Source: an uncultured Collinsella sp. (GTDB lineage: Bacteria; Actinomycetota; Coriobacteriia; Coriobacteriales; Coriobacteriaceae). From it: DNA of 13,389 bases. Within the stretch, counting starts at the first letter, position 1. Every line of letters begins with the position of its first letter. The position numbers were made by a program, and so were the translations under genes. Below the pieces are notes generated by a model that made no database searches, had not been told where the DNA came from, and saw nothing but the letters and a program-made list of their open reading frames with translations. Below, in pieces: positions 7,026 to 13,334 of the stretch. The DNA lies in assembly GCA_958427895.1 (NCBI GenBank), contig CAUADW010000044.1, positions 1-13,389 on the forward strand, given 5' to 3'.

Positions 7026-7044
7026 CCCAAAAGGCTGTTTTGGG
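7026..7044. repeat. Short inverted repeat upstream of tex
   Basis: Perfect 7-bp arms CCCAAAA (7026-7032) and TTTTGGG (7038-7044) with a 5-base loop, about 60 bases upstream of the tex start codon. It could be an operator or a leader hairpin. No clear -35/-10 pair was identified for tex. Confidence 0.35.
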
Positions 7045-7051
7045 GCCGCGT

Positions 7052-7207
7052 CACGAAAACGGCCTATCTACTACGTTTTACCCGTAGGGGCCGACCATGC
7101 CTGGGTTTTCCGAAAATCGGCAAGCCGTTTACCTGCGGTTTTTATTTCGCGAAATTCGGTATGGTTGAGAGTGGTCGGTTAAACGTAGTAGATAGGCCCA
7201 TTTCGTG
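7052..7207. repeat. 156-bp element with long terminal inverted repeats
   Basis: Left arm 7052-7082 and right arm 7177-7207 are 31 bases each and pair at 28 positions; the core GGCCTATCTACTACGTTT is perfect. Subterminal segments also pair partly (GACCA 7092-7096 with TGGTC 7172-7176). The centre holds the 12-base palindrome ATTTCGCGAAAT (7144-7155). There is no room for a transposase and no good gene inside. It resembles a MITE-like or REP-like mobile palindrome, or a structured RNA if transcribed. It lies between the tex start and the terminator of the leftward dehydrogenase operon. Confidence 0.65.
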
Positions 7208-7271
7208 GCGCACGAATCAAGCCGAGGTACAAAATAGCCCCCTGCCCCAGAAAGATTGTCGGCAAGGTAGC

Positions 7272-7308
7272 AAAAATGCCCCGCGGCCAGGAGGCTGCTC
7301 GCGGGGCA
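7272..7308 (-). terminator. Rho-independent terminator of the SDR-MFS-dehydrogenase operon
   Basis: On the minus strand the 9-bp stem TGCCCCGCG (arms 7300-7308 and 7277-7285) is followed by TTTTT at 7272-7277. It lies about 72 bases beyond the stop codon of the Gfo/Idh/MocA gene. The short stretch between them holds no gene. Confidence 0.8.
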
Positions 7309-7380
7309 AAGAAGAGGGGCTTATTTGTGGCGGACCGAGGGGTTCGGCATGGGGTTTCTACCGCGGCCGCTCTTAAAGCA

Positions 7381-8421
7381 TTACAGCTCGACGAGCTGGC
7401 CGGTCTCGGCGGCCTCCTTGATGGCGTTGAGAAGCGTGAGCGTCTTGACGTTATCGGCGGGGGTCACGACGGGCTCGACCTCGCGGCGGACAACCTTCAC
7501 AAAGTGCTTGAGCTGCATCTTGTGCGGCAGTGCCGGGTCGACGGCCGGAATCTCCATCTGCAGCGGCTTGTGCCAGTTAGAGGCGCCGTCGTAGGAGAAC
7601 TGGTGCAGGCGGGGCAGCGAAAGGGCACCCTTGGTGCCGCCGATAAAGTAGGCGTCGGCGTCGAAGGGGCGGTACTGCGGATCCTCGCGAGCGGTGGCCT
7701 CCCAGTTCCAGGGGCTGGCGGTGGCGTCGGAGATGGTCATGCTTGCGAGCGCGCCATCGGCAAAACGGACGTTGACCACGGCGGAGTCCTCGGTCTCAAA
7801 ACCGCGGGCGGCGCTGGACTGCATACCCTGGACGGCAACGGGCTCGCCCAGCAGGTAGCGGAGCAGGTCGACGTCGTGCACCAGGTTGACCAGGATCGGG
7901 CCGGCACCCTTCTTGCGGCGCCACTCGACATCGAAGTACTCGTCATTCTTATAGATCATGTAGTGGAAGCTCGACACGGTGAGCTTGCCCAGCTCACCAG
8001 ACTCGATGATCTCCTTGGCCTTGTTGACGAAGGGGTTGTGGCGACGGTGCTGACCCACGAGCACGGGCACGCCGGCGGTCTCGGCCTCGGCGGCGAAGGC
8101 CTGGGCATCCTCGAGATCGTTGGAGATCGGCTTTTCGACCAGCGGCACGATATTGCGCTTCACGGCCTCGCGAGCAACGCCCAGGTGCAGGTCGTTGGGC
8201 GTGGCGATGATGACGGCCTCGGGCTTGACCTCGTCCATCATCTGGGCGGGATCGGTGTAAAACGGCACGCCGGCGGCCTCGGCCGTGGCGCGGGCGCCCT
8301 CAAAGGCGTCGGCGATGGCGACGAGCTCGGCCTCGGGCTCCTCGGTGACAAAGCGGATGTGGTTGCGGCCCATGGCGCCGGCGCCGATAACGGCAATGCG
8401 GACGGGGTTGAGCTCAGACAT
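7381..8421 (-). CDS. Gfo/Idh/MocA-family NAD(P)-dependent oxidoreductase
   Basis: 346 aa, a typical family length. The N-terminal Rossmann domain shows GAGAMG at 13-18 and Asp38 at the end of the second strand (VAIAD), which favours NAD(H). The family EKP motif is at 96-98 (VEKPIS), with Lys97 the expected catalytic residue. The substrate domain has GQHRRHNP at 123-130 and HDVDLLRYLLG from His182, keeping the HxxD residues. Members oxidise or reduce ring or chain polyols, sugars and their acids in the cytoplasm. AAGGAG lies 6 bases upstream of the ATG. It is the last gene of an operon with an SDR dehydrogenase and an MFS transporter, so it probably acts on the imported compound or on the SDR product. 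The substrate cannot be named; inositol-, quinate- and sugar-acid-type substrates all remain possible. Confidence 0.9.
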   Translation of the reverse strand: MSELNPVRIAVIGAGAMGRNHIRFVTEEPEAELVAIADAFEGARATAEAAGVPFYTDPAQMMDEVKPEAVIIATPNDLHLGVAREAVKRNIVPLVEKPISNDLEDAQAFAAEAETAGVPVLVGQHRRHNPFVNKAKEIIESGELGKLTVSSFHYMIYKNDEYFDVEWRRKKGAGPILVNLVHDVDLLRYLLGEPVAVQGMQSSAARGFETEDSAVVNVRFADGALASMTISDATASPWNWEATAREDPQYRPFDADAYFIGGTKGALSLPRLHQFSYDGASNWHKPLQMEIPAVDPALPHKMQLKHFVKVVRREVEPVVTPADNVKTLTLLNAIKEAAETGQLVEL

Positions 8422-8451
8422 TTCGACTCCTTAATACTGGTGACCGGTGAA

Positions 8452-8482
8452 ATGCGACAAAGGGGCTGTCCCTTTGTCGCAT
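8452..8482. repeat. Perfect 13-bp hairpin between MFS and dehydrogenase genes
   Basis: ATGCGACAAAGGG (8452-8464) pairs perfectly with CCCTTTGTCGCAT (8470-8482) around the 5-base loop GCTGT. It fills most of the 69-base gap between the two genes and has no T run on either side. I recall near-identical GCGACAAAGGG palindromes scattered in Coriobacteriia genomes, so it is probably a dispersed repeat; this needs a genome search. It may reduce read-through into, or stabilise, one side of the operon mRNA. Confidence 0.7.
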
Positions 8483-8490
8483 CGGTAAAA

Positions 8491-9747
8491 CTAGGCGGAC
8501 TTCTTCTTGCTGTCGGAGACCATCATGTAGACGGTGAGCACGACGGCGATGGCGGCGATCACAATAGCGCCGTAGAAGGACTGCTGGTAGGCGGCGCTGC
8601 CGGCCTCGGTGTGATACAGCACGGCGGTGATGGGCTGGCTGATCCAGGTGGAAGCGGCGTAGCCCAAAAACATGATGCCGTAGTTGACGCCGATGTTGCT
8701 GGTGCCGAAGGCGCCACCGGTGAGCGGCGGGTAGATGACGAGCAGGGCGCCAAAGCTAAAGCCGAGCAGGGCGAGCGCCACAAAGAACATGCCCTGCGTA
8801 AAGCTCATCGACATGATGACGAGTGCGACGATGGTGACGACAAGGCTGATGAGCAGCGACTTATAGGCGCCGAGCTTGTCGATGATCTGGCCAAAGGACA
8901 GACGTCCAACCAGGTTGGCGCAGGTGTTAACGGAGACCACCACGCCGCCGAGGGCGACGGCCGCAGCGCTCGTGGGGTCGGCGAAGAGCTGGACGGCAGC
9001 GATGGAGGCAACCTTGCCCACGAGCAGGGTGCCCGCGGTGGCGGCAAAGGCGAAGGTGACGATGAGGACCCAGAAGCGCGGGGTCTTGACCATCTCGCCC
9101 GGGGTGAGGTCGCCGAAGGTGCCGGCGTGTGCGCCGCCCTTGGGGGCCTCGAAGCCCTCGGGCAGCCAACCGGCCTCGGGGGCCTTCAGGAACAGGGCGG
9201 AGGCGGCGATCATCACAAAGAAGATGACGCCGAGCGCCTTAAGGGCGCCAAAGATGCCCAGGCTCGGGATGAGCAGCGAGGCGAGCACCGGGGACAGCAC
9301 GGCAGGACCGGCGGTCGAAGCGGCCAGGGTGATGCCGGAGGCGAGACCCTTCTTGTCGATGAACCACTTTTGGCCGGTGGTGAGCGCCGGGTTGTAGCCC
9401 AGGCCGTTGCCGACAGCGGCGACGAGCGAGAACCACAGGTAGAACTGCCACGGCTCGGTGACGGTGCCGGACATGAACCAGCCCAGGCCGTAGCACACGG
9501 CGGCGGCGATTACGACGTTGCGCGGGCCGATCTTATCGGAGATGCGGCCGGCGAAGATGCCCGTCACGGCCATGATGGTCTGAAAGACCGGGAAGGCCCA
9601 GGTGAGAGCGCTGGACCACTCGGGGTAGACGGCGAGCAGGTTCTTGCTCACGACGGAATACAGCGCGATGGAGCTGATGAAGAACATGGTGACGCACGCG
9701 GCGGAAAGCACGACGGCGCGACCCTTGTTGGAGTTGGTGGAAGCCAT
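8491..9747 (-). CDS. MFS transporter, oxalate/formate antiporter (OFA)-like
   Basis: 418 aa with twelve predicted hydrophobic segments in two halves, a cytoplasmic central loop (about 195-225, APEAGWLPEGFEAPKGG) and a basic C-terminus (SDSKKKSA). The loop-2/3 MFS motif is GRISDKIGPR at 67-76, and a related GRLSFGQIIDKLG lies at the matching place in the second half. The pattern YNPALTTGQKWFIDKKGLASGI fits OFA-type carriers, which move small organic acids, but this family label is from pattern memory. It sits in the inner membrane and probably imports the substrate of the two flanking dehydrogenases. The ribosome binding site before the ATG is weak (AAAGAG), which could limit expression of a membrane protein. 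A GC-rich imperfect stem (9771-9801) lies in the 66-base gap after the SDR gene. Confidence 0.88.
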   Translation of the reverse strand: MASTNSNKGRAVVLSAACVTMFFISSIALYSVVSKNLLAVYPEWSSALTWAFPVFQTIMAVTGIFAGRISDKIGPRNVVIAAAVCYGLGWFMSGTVTEPWQFYLWFSLVAAVGNGLGYNPALTTGQKWFIDKKGLASGITLAASTAGPAVLSPVLASLLIPSLGIFGALKALGVIFFVMIAASALFLKAPEAGWLPEGFEAPKGGAHAGTFGDLTPGEMVKTPRFWVLIVTFAFAATAGTLLVGKVASIAAVQLFADPTSAAAVALGGVVVSVNTCANLVGRLSFGQIIDKLGAYKSLLISLVVTIVALVIMSMSFTQGMFFVALALLGFSFGALLVIYPPLTGGAFGTSNIGVNYGIMFLGYAASTWISQPITAVLYHTEAGSAAYQQSFYGAIVIAAIAVVLTVYMMVSDSKKKSA

Positions 9748-9770
9748 TGGACTCTTTCTGATCGATACGG

Positions 9771-9801
9771 GGGAGGAGCGGGCGTGTCCGCGGGACCTCC
9801 C
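9771..9801 (-). other. Imperfect GC-rich stem ahead of the MFS gene
   Basis: GGGAGG (9771-9776) can pair with CCTCCC (9796-9801), and GCGG with CCGC inside, leaving bulges. It lies between the SDR stop and the MFS start and has no T run. It may be an intercistronic mRNA structure; this is weak evidence. Confidence 0.25.
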
Positions 9802-9813
9802 TGTCAGGTTGGT

Positions 9814-10695
9814 TTACTGGTCAGTCGGCTTGGCGACGCCGGACTCATCGGACCAGAGCTCGACACCCTTGTTCTTGAGGTAGTTGTCGGCATAGGCGCG
9901 ACGGCCGCCGGGCTTGGCGGTGAGGTCACCCATCATGTTGGAGAAGCCGCCGTCGACCTTGATGGCGTCGCCGGTGGTAAAGTCCGAGCGCTTGGACGCC
10001 AGGAACATGACGGCGTTGGCGATATCGCTGACCTCGCCGATGCGACGCGTGGCGATTAGGCGGCTGCGGCTCTTCTCGACCTCGGGGTCGGCGTAGAAAT
10101 TGGCCGACATCGGGGTCTTGACGAAGCAGGGCTCGACGCAGTTGGAGCGCACGCCGTAGGGGCCCCACTCGGCGGCGAGCATCTTGGACATCATGTTGAC
10201 GCCGGCCTTGGTAGAGCTGTACACGCCCGAGAACGTCTCGGGGGAGTGGCTGGCGACGGTCGAGATGTGCACCAGGCGGCCCTGGCCGGCCTTGATCATC
10301 TCGCGACCAAAGCGCTGCGAGGTGATGAAGTAGCCGGTGAGGTTGACGTTGAGCACCTGCTCCCAGTCGCTCAGCGGCAGGTCTTCCATGGCTGCGAAAC
10401 GCAGGATACCGGCGGTGTTGACGAGGACGTCGACGCGACCGAAGTCGGCGATGGTGGCGTCGACGGCGGCCTGAACCTCGGCCTCGTCGGTGGCGTTCAT
10501 CTTGTAACCCTCGGCGTGGATGCCAAACTCGGCGGCGAGGTCGGCGGCAGCGGCCTTGACCTTCTCCTCGTCCAGGTCGAGCAGGATGACGTTGGCGCCA
10601 TTGCGGGCGAACTCGCGGCAAATCTCGACGCCCATACCGCCGAGCGCGCCGGTCACGGCGCAGACATCGCCCTCGAGCTTAAGCCAATTGCTCAT
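9814..10695 (-). CDS. Short-chain dehydrogenase/reductase (SDR), first gene of operon
   Basis: 293 aa, longer than the usual 250 of classical SDRs. The cofactor motif TGALGGMG is at 15-22, and Asp40 at the end of the second strand points to NAD(H). NTAG is at 93-96, Asn117 in NVNLTG, and Tyr159/Lys163 in YSSTK. Counting 13 residues back from Tyr159 puts Thr146 (HISTVAS) where the catalytic Ser normally sits, with Ser145 beside it. The core ends near IKVDGGFSN (about 245-253), and about 40 residues of charged tail follow. Classical SDRs oxidise secondary alcohols of sugars, polyols, sterols or acids. The ATG at 10695 has a modest GGGAAG upstream. The divergent LysR gene and the downstream MFS and Gfo/Idh/MocA genes suggest a catabolic dehydrogenase. 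A hydroxysteroid dehydrogenase role cannot be excluded but has no specific support. Confidence 0.92.
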   Translation of the reverse strand: MSNWLKLEGDVCAVTGALGGMGVEICREFARNGANVILLDLDEEKVKAAAADLAAEFGIHAEGYKMNATDEAEVQAAVDATIADFGRVDVLVNTAGILRFAAMEDLPLSDWEQVLNVNLTGYFITSQRFGREMIKAGQGRLVHISTVASHSPETFSGVYSSTKAGVNMMSKMLAAEWGPYGVRSNCVEPCFVKTPMSANFYADPEVEKSRSRLIATRRIGEVSDIANAVMFLASKRSDFTTGDAIKVDGGFSNMMGDLTAKPGGRRAYADNYLKNKGVELWSDESGVAKPTDQ

Positions 10696-10721
10696 AGGAA
10701 CTTCCCTTCTTGTGCCTTCCG

Positions 10722-10748
10722 GTGGGTCGCTCCCATTAACCGACCCAC
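10722..10748. promoter_or_regulatory. 8-bp inverted repeat in the SDR leader
   Basis: GTGGGTCG (10722-10729) pairs with CGACCCAC (10741-10748) around an 11-base loop, ending 27 bases upstream of the SDR start codon. It could be an mRNA leader hairpin or an operator half-site pair. The palindrome CCACGTGG overlaps its right edge at about 10745-10752. Confidence 0.4.
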
Positions 10749-10928
10749 GTGGTATTCGCTGGTTACTGTATGCTTTGCATTTGCGCAGGTGAATTGCATA
10801 TTTGTTAGAATAGCGTTAACCGTAGGTTTACACTGTGCGATGCAGTTTATGTTCAATTGAGCGCGTGACCTGCGAAAACAACCCCCTGTGGCGCTATGTG
10901 GCCACGGGCGCGAAAACGGGAGATTGAC
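10749..10928. promoter_or_regulatory. AT-rich divergent promoter region between SDR and LysR genes
   Basis: The 233-base spacer between the two start codons is markedly AT-richer than its flanks from about 10755 to 10860 and should hold both promoters. A possible rightward -10 is TAGAAT at 10807-10812. A clear -35 partner or a single T-N11-A LysR box could not be chosen with confidence. Confidence 0.4.
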
Positions 10929-11807
10929 GTGTACGATCGACGACTTGAGGCCATATCGGCCGCCGCGGAGCTGGGAAGCTTCTCGCGTGCGGCGGCAAAA
11001 TTGCGCGTGTCGACTCCGGCGCTCGTCAAGCAGGTGTCGGGTTTCGAGGCCGAGTTCGGCATCACGCTGTTCGAACGCTCGCACTCGGGCGTCAAGGTGA
11101 CGCCGGCCGGCGCGCTGCTGGTGGATGACGCGCGCTCGATCATGCGGCAGTCCGAGGATGCGTTGCGCCGCGCCCGACGCGCAGCGGGCGATGGCGGTGC
11201 CGTACGCCTGGGCGTGTCGATGATGTGTCCGGGGCGCCAAACGCTGTCGATGTGGACGGACGTACACGAGCTGGAGCCATCGTTGCGCTTCGAGATCGTG
11301 CCGGTGAGCGACCTCTACGACGAACGCGAATCCGTCATGCGCAGCCTTGGTCGCGAGGTGGATGTAGTGCAGTCGAGTTTTTCGACCCCGCGCTGGGGCG
11401 ACGCCTGCCAAAAGCTCCGCATCGTTAACGTACCGTTTTATATCGACGTGCCGCGCACGAGCCCGCTGGCGCGCAAGAATCGCATTACGGTTGCCGACCT
11501 GGAGGGCATGCGTCTGCGCGTACTCCGCCACGGCAACGACGCTATGGACAGCCTGCGTATCGATCTTTTGGCAGACGGCGGCGTGGACGTGATCGACGTG
11601 GACAGCTTTGACTTTGCGCTCTTTAACGAGGCAGAGGAAAAGGGCGACGCGGTGCTCACCTGCGGCGCATGGTCGGGGGTGCACCCGGCCTTTGTGGGCG
11701 TGCCGTTCCTGTGCGGGCGAGAGGTGCCGGTCTTTTTGCACTATCCGCTCGAGCCCACCCTCCAAGTACAAAAATTCGTCAACGCCATGGCCCAACTTCT
11801 CAAATAG
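10929..11807 (+). CDS. LysR-type transcriptional regulator
   Basis: 292 aa from the GTG at 10929, in the normal LysR range. Residues about 1-60 form the winged helix-turn-helix (LEAISAAAELGSFSRAAAKLRVSTPALVKQVSGFEAEFGITLFERSHSGVKVTPAG). The linker helix runs to about 85, and an inducer-binding domain follows (VRLGVSMMCPG, then FYIDVPRTSPLA and VFLHYPLEP). The GTG is preferred because ACGGGAG lies 7 bases upstream and the helix-turn-helix then starts at the usual place; an in-frame ATG at 10896 has no ribosome binding site. LysR proteins usually activate the divergent operon when a pathway metabolite binds. That makes the SDR-MFS-Gfo/Idh/MocA operon the likely target. The effector is unknown. 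It is convergent with the GGDEF gene, 43 bases away, with no clean terminator between. Confidence 0.93.
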   Translation: MYDRRLEAISAAAELGSFSRAAAKLRVSTPALVKQVSGFEAEFGITLFERSHSGVKVTPAGALLVDDARSIMRQSEDALRRARRAAGDGGAVRLGVSMMCPGRQTLSMWTDVHELEPSLRFEIVPVSDLYDERESVMRSLGREVDVVQSSFSTPRWGDACQKLRIVNVPFYIDVPRTSPLARKNRITVADLEGMRLRVLRHGNDAMDSLRIDLLADGGVDVIDVDSFDFALFNEAEEKGDAVLTCGAWSGVHPAFVGVPFLCGREVPVFLHYPLEPTLQVQKFVNAMAQLLK

Positions 11808-11850
11808 CCAAAAGAGCCCCGTCCCAAATGAGCTACCCTTTGCTACGGGT

Positions 11851-12942
11851 TTAGCGGTCCTCGCGTTGCGGCCCGGCTGCCTCGGCTGTCTTTACGCGGT
11901 TCTTGTCGATGTACATGTTTTTGTCGGCCTGGGAAAAGAGCTCGCGCATCGTAGGCGGTTCATCAAAATCACTGGAAAGCGCGAAGCCCACCGCATAGCT
12001 GATGGGCATGTCGGGGTGAGCCTCGGAATACTCGTTCACGTTCGCACGGACCCGAGCGAGACAGGACTCCACGGCAGCCCGATCGGAATCCCGCAGCACC
12101 GCGATAAACTCATCGCCGCCGTCGCGGCCCACAAAGCACGTCTCGGATGCCACACTTCCCAGTTGTTGGGCAAAAGAGCGAATGTATTCATCGCCCTTCT
12201 CATGACCGAAGTTGTTATTGACCGTATGCAGATTGTTAAGGTCGAAGACGCACACCGCAACGGGCGCCTCAGCGGAGACAGGCTGCTCCTGCCCCAAGAT
12301 CTCCTCGCACTTGTTCTTGTTGGGCAGTCCCGTGGCTTCGTCGAGATAGACTTTACTCTGCAGTTCACGATTGAGCGCGGCAGTTCGCACCGCGCGAACA
12401 AGTTCAACCGCAAAGGTCGCCACCAAGCCCACGATGTCGATGATCACCAAGCCCTCGAGATAGTTGAGCGCCGACGCCTTCTCCTGAGAGTAGTCCTCTG
12501 CGAGTCGCGTAGCATCGTCGCAAATGCCAAAGAACTCCTCGCTCATGGAGATGATGTCGGTGCTCTCGTAGCCGACTTCGCGCACGCGGCTAATCTCGGC
12601 GCAAAGCTCATCATAATAATTTGCAAGCTCGGTCATCTTTGCCTGATACTCATCGTCGTCGAGACGGACGAGGTTGAGGTCGCCACTTCCGTAACGCAAG
12701 CCGTTGATGTATGAATCCACGGCTTTGAGCAGGTCATCTTGAGGCTGGCCCGCGTCCTCGAGCTTAACGATTCGCTGCGTGGTGCCGCGCACCAGGCCGG
12801 CGTAGTTGACCACACGCGCCGTGCCCTGGATATCGGAGACGAGCAGCATGACATTGATGAAGAAGAAGATGAGAACTGCCGTGAGCACCATCATGAGCAG
12901 GCGCACCGCCTGGCTGGCCTTCTTGGCGACAGAAGTATTCAC
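11851..12942 (-). CDS. Membrane-bound GGDEF diguanylate cyclase
   Basis: 363 aa. A transmembrane helix at about 13-35 precedes an outside helical sensor region (36-160), a second transmembrane helix (about 163-184) and a cytoplasmic GGDEF domain (about 195-352). The catalytic motif is intact: GRDGGDEF with GGDEF at 275-279. DEATGLPNKN (201-210), FDLNNL with metal-binding Asp234, and NNFGHEKGDEYI support a working cyclase making cyclic di-GMP from two GTP. The RxxD inhibitory site expected about nine residues before GGDEF is absent (SETC at 266-269), so feedback inhibition by product is unlikely. The sensor's NYAGLVRGTTQRIVKLE resembles PilJ/NarX-type four-helix sensors. The start is GTG at 12942 with GGGAAG 7 bases upstream. 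The gene stands alone, and its signal is unknown. Confidence 0.93.
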   Translation of the reverse strand: MNTSVAKKASQAVRLLMMVLTAVLIFFFINVMLLVSDIQGTARVVNYAGLVRGTTQRIVKLEDAGQPQDDLLKAVDSYINGLRYGSGDLNLVRLDDDEYQAKMTELANYYDELCAEISRVREVGYESTDIISMSEEFFGICDDATRLAEDYSQEKASALNYLEGLVIIDIVGLVATFAVELVRAVRTAALNRELQSKVYLDEATGLPNKNKCEEILGQEQPVSAEAPVAVCVFDLNNLHTVNNNFGHEKGDEYIRSFAQQLGSVASETCFVGRDGGDEFIAVLRDSDRAAVESCLARVRANVNEYSEAHPDMPISYAVGFALSSDFDEPPTMRELFSQADKNMYIDKNRVKTAEAAGPQREDR

Positions 12943-13132
12943 AAGTTCACTTCCCTAAATGACAAAAGAACAGGTAGCACGCAGTGTGCTGAAATTCATG
13001 GGTGGTTAACTCTACCATATGGGCCAGCAGCCTTAAACTGCAGCAGACGCTCGTCCAAATTGGCGTGACGCTTGCCTTGTTGTTCTTGACCTGGCCGCGC
13101 TATCGGACATGCTTCTGGTCTTGGATCACCAT
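12943..13132. other. Upstream region of the GGDEF gene, no gene seen
   Basis: About 190 bases without a convincing coding frame. It should hold the leftward promoter of the GGDEF gene, but no strong -35/-10 pair was recognised. The repeat array begins at its right edge. Confidence 0.4.
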
Positions 13133-13303
13133 GGGACAGCTCATCCCGTTTTGTGCGTACAGAGTGGGATGCGGCTTCCCAAAGGTGCCGTTAGGGGAAA
13201 CCACATCCCGGTTTATGCCCTTGAAATGGGATGCCGTTTCCCGGAGGGGGCCAGCGGGAAACGGCATCCCATTCTGAGCCCGAAAAGTGGGATACGGTTT
13301 CCG
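13133..13303. repeat. Array of six 15-bp boxes in alternating orientation
   Basis: Boxes related to GGGATGCSGTTTCCC start at 13166, 13228 and 13289 (forward) and, as the reverse complement, at 13133, 13195 and 13256. The start-to-start steps are 33, 29, 33, 28 and 33 bases, giving a 61-62-base period. The forward/reverse pairs at 13166-13209 and 13228-13270 form hairpins; the second has perfect 18-bp arms when the flanking TTT/AAA-side bases are included. The three spacers between hairpins are each exactly 18 bases but differ in sequence. The outermost boxes are the most degenerate. No gene is visible. It resembles tandem REPIN/BIME-type palindromes. Confidence 0.75.
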
Positions 13304-13312
13304 GCTGGCATG

Positions 13313-13328
13313 AAAAAAGCCCCCACAG
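13313..13328 (-). terminator. Half of a terminator (right arm plus T run)
   Basis: On the minus strand this reads CTGTGGGGGCTTTTTT, the typical second arm and U tract of a terminator. Its partner GCCCCCACAG is not present in the remaining bases to the right. The nearby insertion-sequence end suggests the hairpin loop was interrupted, leaving the other arm beyond the window. Confidence 0.4.
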
Positions 13329-13334
13329 CTCATA

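Noticed and set aside
6968..7054. 29-residue N-terminal extension of Tex
   Set aside because: The extension is not Tex-like and would cross the short inverted repeat at 7026-7044; the ATG at 6967 has a strong AAGGAG.
7276..10059. A 927-codon open frame on the plus strand
   Set aside because: It lies antisense to three well-supported genes (Gfo/Idh/MocA, MFS, SDR). The translation is low-complexity Gly/Asp/His/Val-rich, typical of a GC-rich shadow frame, with no recognisable domain.
13133..13303. Possible CRISPR array
   Set aside because: The repeats alternate in orientation, are only 15 bp, form 43-44-base hairpins with 18-base spacers, and no cas genes are nearby.
13100..13333. 77-codon minus-strand frame across the repeat array
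   Set aside because: Its periodic sequence simply reflects the 15-bp boxes; there is no ribosome binding site and no domain.
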